Shown: positions 20,048 through 32,800, counted from the first letter of the stretch. The stretch: 64,000 nt of DNA from Terebella lapidaria (GCA_949152475.1 OX424564.1:35400165-35464164), one strand, 5' to 3'. Notes: a model not told the origin generated them from the letters alone. A program made the numbers and translations.

Positions 20048-21352
20048 AGACGTCAGGACCCAAAGATGCCTTGGAGGCATTTCGGTGTAGAGACTAAACT
20101 ATAACATGTTTGCCATGAACGACTTCCGTTTTGCTCTATGACATACCATATTGAGACACCAAAAAAAGACATGTTTGTCTAAATAACGTCCGTTCCGCTC
20201 TATGAATGCACCGTTTTTGCCTGAGGGAAAAAAATTCAGGTCAAGGTCAAAGGTCATGCCTAATACCCCTTAGAGATGTTTGTCTAGAATGACGAGTCCG
20301 AAAATAACGTCCGTTTCGCTCTACAGCACACCGTTTCCGAGATATCGACGACAACGAAAAAAATGCCTACTCAGCAAAAAAAAATTTCGGGTCAGGGTCA
20401 AAGCCAAAAGTCGTCCCTTATACCCTTTGAACATGTTTGTTTAGAGCGACGAGCTCGAAAATAATGTCTGTTTCACTTTACGATGCACCATTTCTGAGAT
20501 ATCGACTACAACAAAAAATGCCGATTCAGTGAAAGAATTGCAGGTCAAGGTCGAAGGTCATCCCTAAAACCCCTCAGACATGTTTGTCTAAAGGTGAGGA
20601 GTCTGAAAATAACGTAATGGATAACTAAGCACATATATTAATATATGTTGAACGAACTAATTATGCATACATGTACATTGATAGCCATGCAATATATTTG
20701 GAGACATTGATAAAAAAACATTAAATTATATTGATAAAATTTACAACATCGAAATCTATTGGTAAAGGCTCAAGGTAAATAACTCGTTTTCGAGATTTCG
20801 ACTACAATGGAAAATGCCGATTCAGCGAAAAAATTGCAGGTCAAGGTTAAAGGTTAACCCTAATACCCCTTAGACATGTTTGTCTAGGGTGACGAGTCCG
20901 AAAATAACATCTGTTTGACTCTACGGTGCACCGTATTCTGAGATATGCATGAAAACTAAAAATGCTGACTCAGCAAAAAAAATTAAGGTCAAAGTCAAAA
21001 GTCATCCCTAATACCCCCTAAGACATATTTGTCTAGGGCGACGATAGCCTCAAGGATGAGGGCCAAATTCATCCTAAAATCAACGTCCTTCGTGCAAAGA
21101 TATGCAGCCATTGCATGAATACTTTTTGAGTTATCGTGCGGAAACCAAGTCTCAGAATCAACATTGATTTCATCCTCACATACCTCACGGACATCGAATA
21201 TGGCTCTAAAACTATACAGCACATCTACATAATGCGTCTGAACAGTGGTTCTCGAGTTATCGCGCGGAAACGAAGCAAACGAATCGCGCGGAAGAAAAAA
21301 AATAAGACGAATTTTGACAAAACCATCAAGGCATTTCTGCCAAAATGTCTTA
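20048..21352. mobile_element. Second-family non-autonomous element with tandem core
   Basis: Starts AGACGTCAGGACC followed by an ATGCCTTGGAGGCAT palindrome, and ends with GGCATTTCTGCC and TGTCTTAA. The core has units of about 150-157 bp anchored on GACGAGTCCGAAAATAACG (20291, 20448, about 20594, 20891) and includes GGTCAAGGTCAAAGGTCA-type motifs. It is interrupted at 20614-20779 by one arm of an inverted repeat. Confidence 0.55.
20614..20779. repeat. 166-bp inverted repeat, left arm
   Basis: Near-perfect inverse of 21651-21817. It begins GTAATGGATAAC and interrupts a core unit of the surrounding element, replacing about 24 bp of that unit. Confidence 0.9.
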
Positions 21353-21650
21353 ATTAGGGTCGATCAAGAGATCAAAGAAATGTTTCCTGTGCAGAAGAAC
21401 ATATAAATCTGATAAGAGACCATGGTTTTTGTCCATAAAAATGTTTACCTAAATATATTATTGTATAGCTAAACTATGATAAAATTGAAACCAACTTGTA
21501 GATGCTTTCCGGTCGATACGAAGTGGTGTATCCCCCGCAGCCCTGACATCCCTGTCGCCCGAAACTAATAATAGACTCAATTGGCAAAATTTGATGTTTG
21601 TTTATTTATAATATGACGATTATACTACAGTCATCAAATAGGACCAGAAC
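21353..21650. other. Spacer before right arm of inverted repeat
   Basis: No gene supported. A CTTTCCGGTCG and TGTATC(C/T)CCC block near 21507-21532 recurs near 62367-62400. Confidence 0.4.
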
Positions 21651-21817
21651 CTTTACCTTGAGCCTTTACCAATAGATTTCGATGTTGTATATTTTATCAA
21701 TATAATTTAATGTTTTTTTATCAATGTCTACTAATATATTGCATGGCTATCAATGTACATGTATGCATAATTAGTTCGTTCAACATATATTAATATATGT
21801 GCTTAGTTATCCATTAC
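21651..21817. repeat. 166-bp inverted repeat, right arm
   Basis: Inverse of 20614-20779; ends GTTATCCATTAC. The two arms enclose about 870 bp of mostly second-family core and flank. Confidence 0.9.
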
Positions 21818-22285
21818 ATATGTATACCTCCTCGCATGTTTTCGTTTTTGTTTGGTTTGTCTTCCGTTCTTCCTTTTCCTTATTCCATCTTTTTCGTGCT
21901 TTCTTTCTTCATTTTTTTCCATCTTTATTTCTCAAAATGGCGACCCCTTACAGAGGTATGGGAGAATATAAAGTACAAATATAAAAAATGAGCTACACGC
22001 AACCTGTGTATATCACACATACATGTATTGATAAAATATTACTAGCATAATAGTATTAATGCCAACCACCAATGGCATGGAGAAAAGAGTCAATCTGGCT
22101 AACATCAGAAAAAAAACTATAGTGATTGAACACACATTTTCAGCACACATACATCTCATCGTGTAAAGTATCATACTTCATCATTCATACATCCTTCTCA
22201 ATACACCTAATCATTCTCGACAGATTTTTCAACCGTTTTATGCTTGTAGTATTAAATAATTCACTCATTTTCACTGAATTTGGGT
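21818..22285. other. AT-rich intergenic sequence
   Basis: No gene supported. Confidence 0.4.
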
Positions 22286-23041
22286 TCACACGAACCAATA
22301 TATATCAATATATTTTTTTCTACAATCAGAGAATTTATCACAAGTAAATAAATAATGGAATTCATCCCCTAGTTCACCTGATTGACATTGCGTACATTTC
22401 TTACTTTTGGTAGGATCAGCATAACTTTTACAAACGGGTAATATACTATTGCGACATCTAAATTTGCAAACTGCGCGTGCATCAGGGTAGTTCAGCTGAG
22501 ACAAATATTTTTCAAATTTCAACTCCTTTTTAAAAATTCTGTAGTTCAGGCAATTTTTCTGATTCCAAACTATACTTTGCCAATTTTGGGTACGCATATC
22601 AGATCCTCGTAGCTTAATACTGTTTTTGAACCATTCTTTAGACGGATCAAACACTGTGAAGTCTAAATACAACAAATTGGATTAACCTCTATAAATCTAG
22701 AATATTCTTCACTGCTAATAACCATTTTGACCGTCTCCCTTATGCAAATTTAACATACATTCATACATGAGACATGACAGTTTGTGCTGGTTTCCAGTTA
22801 CAAGCCTGAACCAGAAGTTTAACATTCTATTCTCAGCATATAATGACAACTCATGCTCGCCAGTCTCACCATATATCATACAATTAGTTGTGCATTTTTT
22901 CAAGTGTAATATATTTTTCAGAAATTTTCTGTGGAAGACATTTATATGATTCAAATTTTCAAAACCCCACACCTCACTACCATACAATAAGATAGGGACA
23001 ATTAGCTGATGAAATAATTCGATTTGTAAATCAATTGGCAA
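22286..23041 (-). pseudogene. Non-LTR retrotransposon RT C-terminal remnant
   Basis: Minus-strand frames carry LFHQLIVPILLYGSEVWGFE, then INVFHRKFLKNILHLKKCTT followed by NCMIYGETG (23041 to 22715). After a break, another frame holds FRCRNSILPVCKSYAD with a KKCTQCQSGELGDEFHYLFT and CDKF zinc-knuckle-like end. The (I/V)LLYG.E(V/I)WG and MVYGETG motifs are typical of the region after the RT domain in non-LTR elements. The catalytic RT is missing and the frame is broken between about 22675 and 22715. Confidence 0.75.
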
Positions 23042-23204
23042 CTTGAAGATGCTAGAACTTGTAGATGCTCGGGGTGACTGTCTTTCTCATCGCGGCTGTA
23101 CGATTTCATCATCACTCATCAAAAACTCCCACCCATAGAACGTTCACAAACCATGTATGCTGAACAGGCCAATTTGGGCACAAAATATCTTGCCAATCGG
23201 CCAA
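23042..23204. other. Short spacer upstream of dispersed repeat
   Basis: Contains an AACGTTCACAAACCATGT block that resembles the following repeat. Confidence 0.35.
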
Positions 23205-23400
23205 TGTAGTTGGCATGGCAACCAAAATCGATTGGTGTATCGAGGTCTTACCATAAGGCATTTCCCTCTGAGAAATTATCCTAATCGGTTAAGATTTGCA
23301 AATGTAGAGCGTTCACAAGAAAACCTCTACGGCGGTCGCGGACACAGCGGCGCGACGGAGTCATATCCATAGTATCCGCCGAACTTCGTTCGGGGGATAC
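23205..23400. repeat. Dispersed repeat ending in a hairpin
   Basis: Shares blocks with 15445-15595 (GGTCTTACCATAAGG, AGCGTTCACA). It ends in a near-perfect hairpin at 23372-23400, GTATCC.CCGAAC / GTTCGG.GGATAC. Confidence 0.65.
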
Positions 23401-24075
23401 AATAATACAGTGAAAAATAAATTAATGGAAACGAGAAATAAATATTTTTTTCAAATGACATTTATCTTGAATATGAAAAAAAAACGTCACAGTGGAATCA
23501 CTATGACTGCCTGCCAAAGGTCCAACACACCCTGGTAGACATGAATGTTACAAGTGTTGCACTGCAGAGGAGTAAATGAACATACTACTGTAACCTATGC
23601 TAAAACTCGTACCAACTGATTGACCAGAGCATGTAGTGTAGAGACTTGCCCTACTTTGGGGGCCTGGGTCTATAAAAGCAGGGGAATTTCATACATATTG
23701 ATGTTTGCTGGCACGTTGACGCAAACACAATAGGTAATGTGTTTCCGGGTTTCCTACGTTGTTTCATTCACTGTTCAAATATCAAGTTGTTCATTTACCA
23801 TTGGCGATTCTTCCCTGACCCTATTTCGAAATGGTAGGCGTCGTCACCTCTTGGTTCTTCCTTTTGGTTCTTGCCATGATGAAAGACGACAAAGTCGCCT
23901 TTTGCGATTGCTTGAGTTGTGACGATACCTCGGCCTGTGAAGAAATCAACTCCTTCTATAGTTTCTTAGTTGGAACGAATATATACCGGAAATAATCTCT
24001 GATCGAGGGACTTGTACGTGAATCAATTTTGTTACATTTGCCGGAATATATGTTAGACATGCACTGTGGTGTATA
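23401..24075. other. Intergenic sequence
   Basis: No gene supported. Confidence 0.4.
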
Positions 24076-24612
24076 TCTAAACTCAAGTTCAACACAAAAC
24101 CTCATATGATTTTCGGCAATAACTTCTTTCAGGATGGTTGAGTCAATTTGAAATTTTATATGCTTCCATTTGACACAAAACCATATTTTTCCACCAAACT
24201 TCAGACTTCTATCTTGAAAACTGAAGAAGTTGGCAATCTACCGCAATGTTAAATGTTGGGCATTAATCGGATCACCGGAATTCAAGCAAATTTGGGGATT
24301 TCATGATCTTTATTCCACTAGGAAATGTAATATGAGGAATGTTTTTAGTTAGAAGAATCATACAGGTGTATTGTAAAAGAATATCATTCTTACAAAGGAC
24401 TGTGCTGTGTAAACATTGAACAACATGCCAAATTCTGTTCAAACTTGCAAATTTCACGTTTGATGTGAAATTCAACATTGGAGTAGATTGCCAACTTTTT
24501 CAATTTTCAAGATAGAAATCTGAAATTTGGTATGCCAAATGTAAACAAATAAAATTTCAAATTGATCCGACCAAAAATCATATGAGGTTTTGTGTTGAAC
24601 TTGAGTTTAGTG
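24076..24612. mobile_element. MITE-like element with long imperfect terminal inverted repeats
   Basis: The left end CTAAACTCAAGTTCAACAC and right end GTTGAACTTGAGTTTAG are inverse, and homology continues inwards for about 140-170 bp with indels (the CTATCTTGAAAACTGAAGAA block pairs with TTTTCAATTTTCAAGATAGA). No protein is encoded. A target-site duplication is not clear. Confidence 0.7.
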
Positions 24613-25138
24613 CGGGCTAGTCTGATAACAATCTCCGAGGACAATTATACATGTATTCACACACATGAGGTTAAATTATTTGGAGTTGCATTGCGCCCGT
24701 TGCCAAGTATAAACAATTGACTGAGGACATAATGCACGGGGCCAAAACCTCATTGAGATGGTGAAATCAAAATTATCCCGATACATTTTATGGTGTAATA
24801 TTCTGAACTGTGCAGAGAATTGTTTCAGTCTCGAGTTTGTGTCTGTGTCGTAATTCGTGTGTTTCTCACCCTCTGTCAGAAAACGTCACGTATATGGGAT
24901 AGTGAGAATGTGTCTGGTGTGACCCGACCTGGGAAAACTCTATCCCAGGTCTGTTGTGTCACGTGGTATGACGTAACAATACAAATGTCATGCTCGGTTG
25001 GTTATAGGGTCTGTAAGCGAGATTTGAAACGTCACGTTATTTTGCGTTATTTAGTACATGTAATTTTGGGACCATTCGAATTTCCCGCCAAATTTTCGAC
25101 CCAATCATGTAATTTGGATACACGCGGTTTTTTTTTTT
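24613..25138. other. Intergenic sequence
   Basis: No gene supported. It includes a GACCCGACCTGGGAAAACTC / CCCAGGTC local inverted motif near 24920-24950. Confidence 0.4.
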
Positions 25139-25364
25139 TACTAAAAACGCACTAATTTCAGCTGGTTCCGTTTTGCGAGGTCTCTCGCAGTGACGGGCAG
25201 GGAGTGATTCCACGGTGGACATACGTTGCGAGCTATTGTGCGGGCTTCGCCAGTTTACTATGCTGCGAACTGTGGTTCACAATGCCTCATGTCAGATGTC
25301 AGGGATGTTTGTGTGGTACAGCGGGCGTCGCAAATATTGTCACTCTGTTTGCCCAGGCAATGAA
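25139..25364. repeat. Dispersed repeat, copy 1 (inverse of 36224-36410)
   Basis: Shares long blocks in inverse orientation with 36224-36410, including CTAAAAACGCACTAATTTCA and AGCTGGTTCCGTTTTGCGAG. Non-coding. Confidence 0.8.
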
Positions 25365-25366
25365 TA

Positions 25367-25574
25367 TCACTGGGTGGGAGCTTGCCCATGATTCTTGACG
25401 AGTCAACTCGGTAAAAATCTTTCCTCGTAGGGGCTTTGCTCGGCAAAAATCTTTTGTCGCATGGGCTTTCAGATGCCCCTGTGATTAAAGATTTTTGCCG
25501 AGCAATGCCCCTGCGAGGAAAGATTTTTACCGAGTTGATTCGTCAAGAATCATGGGCAAGCTCCCACCCAGTGA
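25367..25574. repeat. 208-bp hairpin element
   Basis: Near-perfect inverted repeat. The arms are about 85 nt, starting TCACTGGGTGGGAGCTTGCC and ending with its inverse, around a short centre at about 25453-25487. It lies directly beside the dispersed repeat at 25139. Confidence 0.9.
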
Positions 25575-26561
25575 ATATGCTGTGTTTGTATATTTTAGAC
25601 ACAGTATCGTTTATCGAGAAAATGTGACATTAATTGTGACAAACTGTAGTAGTATACTACTCATCCACTTGTGTTGTTGTGTATTTTTGGCACCATTTAT
25701 ATCATAACATCACCAATAAAATTTAATCATCAGCAATTTAAGGGGCGAAAATCACACTATAAAACACTATGTAAATAAGAGGCAATTCGAGTCATTCAAA
25801 TCATGTCTATCGTGCTGTATTCAACACAAATAAGTAACGGAGAGCCATTTTATGTAACATGAAAAAGGTTTATTAGGCCTAAAAAAATAATTTTCCGTTT
25901 CTCGTCCCCGCCCGCCTGTGTTCAAAAGCAGCCTCCCGGATTTTTTTATTCGTGATTCTCAAATAAAAAATAAAAAGTGTTCCCGCCCCTATTTTGAGGA
26001 TATTAAATGATTGATACACATAATTACAGCATGCAAATTTGGCATATATTTACCTCATTGTTTGCACTCTCCGTCAAATGAGACAAAGACTCTACCAGTT
26101 TTCAAAAACAGTTATTTCATGTGGTTACAAGTAATGTATGTAATAATACATATAAAATTGTGATCACGAATTGATTTACTATATTTCCTCATGTATACTT
26201 TGATGGACATCTTAACTGATAGAACGGTTTTCCACAATTACTCATCATTGAAATATATTATCAACTAACGGTTTTTGATAATAATACTACACAGAATCAT
26301 CCTGTCTGTGCTGAATGCTAGGATGACGACACACCAGTGGTGCCAAGGTGCCTGGCCAAGAGCTTTCAAGCCCAAATGAATCAAGCCTCTAGAAATGAAA
26401 TCATTAAGGTCATGTGTTTACACATGATTTCAATTCTAAAGGTTTGATTTAATTTGGCTTGAATGCGTCTGTTCGCAGGTTTTTTTTTCAATCAATCCAT
26501 CAAATTTATTTTTACTCCATACGTGTGAAATGTCATCCCACCAAAAATAAAAAAATAAAAA
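25575..26561. other. AT-rich intergenic sequence
   Basis: No gene supported. Confidence 0.4.
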
Positions 26562-27556
26562 TTAGCCCAAGGGCCAAAGATAGGTTACCAGACAATGTTT
26601 AATATTTTGGATGTTAGCCAGGTCACTGGTTAAATTCAAGGTCAAGAGAATATTCAGCATATATAATATTAAGCATATATCATGTCCACAGTTGATTGCT
26701 GAGCTGTAAATTCAGTAATCAGAGAGATATTAGCAATTTTGTGCTGTGGCCTTGAAAATGAAGGCAAAGGTCAAATTCAAGGTCATCAGAATATTCAGCA
26801 TATATCATTTCCTATATGTCCACAATTGATTCCTAAGCTGTAAAATCGATAATAAGTGAGATATTAGCCATTTTGTCCTGCGACCTTCAAAATGAGGTCG
26901 AAGATCAAATTCAAGGTCATGACAATTATCTGCATATATCATTTCCTATATGTTCATAACTGATGCCTAGGCTGTAAAGTCGATAACAAGCGAGATATTG
27001 GCCATTTTGTCCTATGACCTTGAAAATGGGTCGAAGGTCAAATTCAAGGTCATCAGAATATTCAGCATATATCATTTCCTATATGTCCACAATTGATTCC
27101 TAAGCTGTAGAGTCGATATTAAGCGAGATATAAGCCATTTTGTCCTATGACCTTGAAAATGGGTTAAAGGTCAAATTCAAGGTCATCAGAATATTCAGCA
27201 TATGTCATTTCCTATATGTCCACAATTGACTTCTAAGCTGTAGAGTGGACAATAAGCGAGATATAAGCCATTTTGTGCTCTGACCTTGGAACTGAGGTCA
27301 GAGGTCAAATTCAAGGTCACGAGAATATTCAGCATATATCGTTTCCTATATGTCCACAATTGATTCCTAGTCTCTAATCTCAATATTAAGTGAGATATTA
27401 GGCAAAATGTGTCCCATTATAAAGCATAGGAGAATTTAACATGGGGAAGTACCATTTGGGCCGACTTCATGCCAAAATGGCCCACTTCGAGCGATTCAAG
27501 TGCAACGAAATTTATAGACATCATAGGAGTACATATGAGGAGTGTTATGTATCAAA
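26562..27556. mobile_element. Helentron-like non-autonomous element, copy E (3'-truncated)
   Basis: Has the start TAGCCCAAGGGCCA and AGGTTACCAGAC, then five to six core units (near 26745, 26880, 27015, 27148, 27283) with well-kept AGGTCAAATTCAAGGTCA-type motifs. The 3' section stops near 27556 without the terminal hairpin. Confidence 0.6.
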
Positions 27557-27970
27557 AATGAACACTGATGATTAAATACGTGTCTGATGCACACAAAAAG
27601 TAACACGAGCCAAGAGGAAGGTTTATTACATGATCACCACCGAAAGGAAACATTTTACACCGTCTCATCAATAAATAATTACTGATTAAATATTTTTAAG
27701 ATTGAATCCAACATATCACGTGGAAATTAACGACCCCGGTAATATAACACAATGCTACGCGGAAATAGGCCTATGTTTTATTGCGGATTTGTCCCAGTTC
27801 GATCCAGTTTGACGAAATATTTCACCCACAAATATTGTATTGCAAGTCGAGTACAATATGCATGTGAATATAGGGAACTAGGTGTACAAATTAAATTTAT
27901 GTAGCATGTAATATTGATATTGACGAACTACCGCGCATATAATATATTATACAAATGTCGACGTTTGAGA
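27557..27970. other. Intergenic sequence
   Basis: No gene supported. Confidence 0.4.
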
Positions 27971-28072
27971 GGTGAATACGTGAAAATATGTACCTCTCGT
28001 AAAAGACATATTCACCGAGCTTGCGAGGTGAATATGTCTTTTGCGAGAGGTACATGTTTTTACGTATTCACC
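27971..28072. repeat. 102-bp hairpin
   Basis: Arms of about 46 nt (GGTGAATACGTGAAAATATG... and its inverse ending TTACGTATTCACC) with a 10-nt loop; only a few mismatches. Confidence 0.9.
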
Positions 28073-28396
28073 GAAACCAAAAGTTAATATTTGTTTTATT
28101 ATATAATACTTGTGTAAAGTTCATGCAAATACTGAAGCATTGTTTATGTATGACGTGGATGTATGATATAAACATAATACATCCAGAACTATCATGTGTT
28201 GATTCGAATAAGTACTGCGCCAGTCACGCCTTTAGATTTCAGTTTGGTGTCAATAGATCAGGAACACTATAAACAAACGAGGAATGATTTCTGAAACAAG
28301 CTCATTCAATTCACTATATCACTGGATACGCGATACTAGTAAGAGAAAAAAAAACAAGCATGAAAAAGCATTTACCCAGAGTTGCTCTTTGGCGAG

Positions 28397-28477
28397 AAGT
28401 ACATTATATGTAATATGGACCGATCGGTGAATATAAAAAAAAAACTTCACCGGCTGGTCTGGTTAATATGTACTTTA
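28397..28477. repeat. Imperfect 81-bp hairpin
   Basis: AAGTACATTATATGTAATAT and CGATCGGTGAA pair with TTCACCGGCTGG and TTAATATGTACTT. It is close to, and similar in its GGTGAA core to, the hairpin at 27971. Confidence 0.65.
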
Positions 28478-29218
28478 TGCAAAGACACGTGACCAGCTTT
28501 TAACCAATGAAAACATCGGGATTCTTAGTATATAATAAATATTGTTCTTGCTCTTTTGGTCTGGATTTTCTCATACACATAATAGTGAGAACCCTGTGAA
28601 TATAATTGCAGTATGACATGACTATAGAAATCCAGAGTAAAATACACTTCCAACACTGGAATCGAGCGCACTGCTAAGAGGCGATACATGTCTTCTAATA
28701 CATTTCCCGACGCTTACTTGGTCATATAAAACAGAAATACATAAAGAGATGAAGGGAGAGAATACAGTTCTCTGGCGCAGAAAGCCTCTATTTTGAGTCA
28801 TTTTCAAAACGCTCTAACGCGGTACTTGTTTGGATCAAAGACACGCAGGAACCACCGTAATGTATCTGCACATCCCCTCTCTCATTCAGTGTATTTCATA
28901 ATTATTCCACTTCATAATTTTATCCACCAGAGAGCAGCACATACATGTCTTATTCATCAAAATACCGTTGGTTCAGCCTTTCTGTGGTATCGGATTGATG
29001 CATTCTTTTTAGCCAGCCAGCCAAGCACAAGGCATAAGCGGTGTCCTGATTTACATATTCACTGAGGAGCACAAATTTGGGTCGAATCTGGAGGGGGCTG
29101 AGGGTGTTGGATTGATTTGCGGTTTGGGCAGAGAGCCTGTTGTGAGCTGCTGGCCCAGCTCCTCCAGTTGTTTATAATCATAGGTACAGGCACAATATAC
29201 ATTTGTACATGATATTAC
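28478..29218. other. Intergenic sequence
   Basis: No gene supported; includes one half (ACAGAAATACATAAAGAGA, about 28731) of the recurrent small palindrome. Confidence 0.4.
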
Positions 29219-29241
29219 GGGGGGGGGGAGGGGGGGGGGGG
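29219..29241. repeat. Poly(G) tract
   Basis: 22 G in 23 bases, interrupted once; a candidate G-quadruplex or sequencing-error-prone site. Confidence 0.9.
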
Positions 29242-30533
29242 TGTTCGGGTTGTACTGTTAGTGTTTGCCATCCCAGGTCCTGGGACACAAGGCATGCGAG
29301 GAACATAATTTTAAATGGTTTTCTCTCCATGTAGGAGCAATTGTATAATTGTATTTGGTGAAGTGAGCATTATGTCTGTTGATCAGTGCAAAGATACAAC
29401 CAAAATTGAATACTGCACGATTCAACACTTTTAAAAGTCGGATTTTATTATACCAATAAATACAGTGGCTGATAAGTGACACTGCGAAAAAAAAAAATAT
29501 TTTTCGGAGTAATCTTGACTTGTTCATAATTGACATAATTTGTGGAGAAAAAACGTTACTTACGCGTAAATGATGTTATTTTAACCTACATGTACATAGC
29601 GGAGTAATATTAGACCGAGACGCCGGCATAGTTTCATTATAATGGTTTTGGACAGCTGTTGGAAGGCTGCCAAGAATTCTCCGCCCAAAGGCCGCTAGTA
29701 CTACTGCCAGTACCGATATCTCTGGGGTTTGGACTTTGAAACATTGTACCGCCGTATATTGTGTTTTAGTTCGCAGTATCTAATTCTTTGTTGCTATTTC
29801 TGGAAAGACATGTGCCAGGCGTTAAGAAAAGTATGCTAACAGTTCCGTTGAATACGATTTATCTAAATATCAATCTTTACAAACATATATAAATAATACG
29901 TATAATACAATTCATAATTATAATCTAATTCTAATTGTCACAACGCATAGGGGTCTTTGACCTTTGATTTTTACAATGTCACTTATCAGCTAGTCCGGTA
30001 AACAAACACAGTCCGTCTGCCCAAGGGTCCGATGTTCACCAATAAATGCCTAAATGGGAGTGTACCGTTATCAATGGTTCACCACACTTTCTTTGTATAT
30101 TAATTACTCCACCCACTCTGGCATCAATTAGCTGGAGTGGCCAAGATGACCTACCACTGCCACCACTGCCCCAACAAACATGGCACATATCCCCTCTCCA
30201 TGAACCCCCCTCCCCCCGCCCCTGTTCATTCTAAACTAGGTTGTTATTATAGTTGCAAAACATTGAAGAATGAACGGTGTAATACAATAAAATGAAGCTA
30301 TTCAGACCCATTTAAAGTGATTCTGGCAGAAAGTTATGAATTTTGCCATATCTTTCTGATCGGACGAATAAAACACGATAGTTATGTATCTGCACTTGTA
30401 TGCCCAAACAGGTGCCCCTTTCTAATTGAATTCGTTGCAAGTTTCTGGTGGGGAGAGTTTGAGAGTGTTTACATTACCGCCATTCCCGGTGCTTTGTATC
30501 CCATGATGCTATGCGATTCCAGCTTACTCGTAT
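29242..30533. other. Intergenic sequence
   Basis: No gene supported. A block at 29455-29520 (CAGTGGCTGATAAGTGA) recurs in inverse at about 40600-40668. Confidence 0.4.
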
Positions 30534-30562
30534 CAGAAATACATCTCTCTTATGTATTTCTG
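30534..30562. repeat. Small palindrome, CAGAAATACAT family
   Basis: CAGAAATACAT / ATGTATTTCTG around CTCTCTT. Confidence 0.8.
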
Positions 30563-32800
30563 CTCGTATATGTTCGAGCCAATCGAGCGTGAGATACCGT
30601 AACTCTGAGTGGCGCACAAAACAAAAGAAAAGCGGCTGCTAGTACTGTCATATGCGCGTGATTTATCCATATGATCAAACATAGTTTGTTTTGTAACCTA
30701 TGTTTCTGAGATCACAGGCATATAAATGACTCGGAAAAAATAGTGTTACTTCCATTATCACTTTAATAAACTCTAGACAGCAAGTATAATATAGGCAGTG
30801 ACCACTCCCCGCAAACTGTTAAAGCGCTGGATATGCATATGTGAAAACGGACACGACACATGTGTGAGAGATATGATGCATGTGTGAAAAGATAGTACAT
30901 ATGTGTGAGTAAATCAGGCCCGAACACAATTATATCATTATTGTGTGGTTAAGACGAATTTGCACAGAACCAACAGCCTACAATTATATATGGGAACAAT
31001 ATCGATCATTTAAAACCAAGCAGCGGAAATGGTATGCACAAATTAATTTAGTGCAGTAAGTCACACATGTTGCGCTTGTTTTGGTTGTAAACTGCTATAT
31101 ATTGCGAAAGTTTGCGGTTCTGGTGGCAAAAGTGTACATCGAAATACCATTGAAAACCAAATCACACATGTAGCGTCACCATTACGCCTAAAATTTAACG
31201 TTATTTGATGATGTTAGTGCGAAATGATACAATGCATGTGTGAGGAACATTCGCTATGATATGATGCATGTGTGAGAGGATAGTACACATGTGTGAGAGG
31301 ATAGTACACATGTGTGATCACATTGCACGAGAAAGAAACCAAGAAATGATGGTATGTGTGTGCTAAACCTAAGGCCAAAAGAAAAATTCTATGTTTCTGG
31401 TTACATTGGTCTTCCAAAAGTGATGCGGTGATGCGAATTTTTTTTTCTTTTTTTTTTCCTAAATCGGCGCGAGTCGTCGAAGCCACGAAAGTTACATTTG
31501 CCTCAGTAAAACACCTGTGTTGAATATTTTATGTGCATATAACATCCTACTGTTTGTTATATTCTAAACAAAACATTTGTATTCCTTGATAAACATTTTA
31601 TCAACTAAGCCTCATGTGGCCCGGATGCTTTGCAGCATTACGCATGTTTTTTTACATATGGTTGTCCAAGTTGCTTCCGTGTTTTATTAATTCCTTTCGA
31701 CTATATTCATACCAATTTGCATCTGCATTTCATTCATCCCATGGGTGTGATAACAGGTTAAAGTATTGCCGGCCGCGCACATATAAAGCAGTTTGTTACC
31801 CGTTCGTAGCCGCGATTTGCCACTCATTGCTTGCAGATCGCCACACTGACCATATCCACATTGTTATTAATATCAGCGTTTGTGATATTTCAGCTGATAC
31901 ACAATACAAAACGAACACGCACGGCTACATTTATGTATTGATGAACTTTTAGTAGGCCTATATTCTTCAACACAAACATAACTCACAAATTCGCATCACT
32001 TAATAACTGCTACTGAATGTAAAACCTATAGAATATGACACTGTATGTGATCTTTCATCATCCAATAACCAAACGTCGAGGGCGGCGGTTAAAAAAAATA
32101 TACATAAGAACGAAGTGATGCGCGGTATTTTAAGTGATGCGCGCGATTTTTTTTTTAAAAAACGAAATGACGCGCGGGGTTTGGAGTGACGCGCGCGATA
32201 ACCAGAAACATAGAATTTATTTTTTTTGGCCTAATAGCGTAACCTGCAGCCTGTTATTATGATTAGGATACAGGTATTTCCGAAGCTCGAGCATGACAGG
32301 TGCCCAGAGGTGGGTTGAATAGACTGGGAATATTGCCAATACAGTAATACAGGATTGTTTCCCAAAATGGGTCATATGGATAACATGATTACCAAGATTT
32401 GCATCCGGCATATTATGTCCCACTCTGCATCGTAATTTCCAGACAGTAAGCCGAAGCGATCGGCGTAGAATCTACACATACAATTTTAATAGGCTGCGTA
32501 TGGGCCCGATATGCTGTATGTATGTAATGTATGCTATCCATTTACGGCCCACCAGTAGGCCTACTGTATTGTGTCTGCCATTTTAAAGTGTAAATAGCAT
32601 ACATATCCATATGAAATTTATAAATACAAACACCAATAGTAATGCATTGATGAAATGTATTGGAATGATCAGTGAGCATTTACCTATCAGACTGCTACAA
32701 ATCAGACGGTTACATAGCGAAACGACTGAAAACAGGAATAAGTCATGTAAGTTATACATGATAGCTGCAATATGCGTAAGTACCGACCCAAGCAAGCCAT
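30563..32800. other. Intergenic sequence with short tandem repeats
   Basis: No gene supported. Units of about 22 bp like ATGTGTGAGAGGATAGTACAC repeat near 30850-30915 and 31255-31318. Confidence 0.5.
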
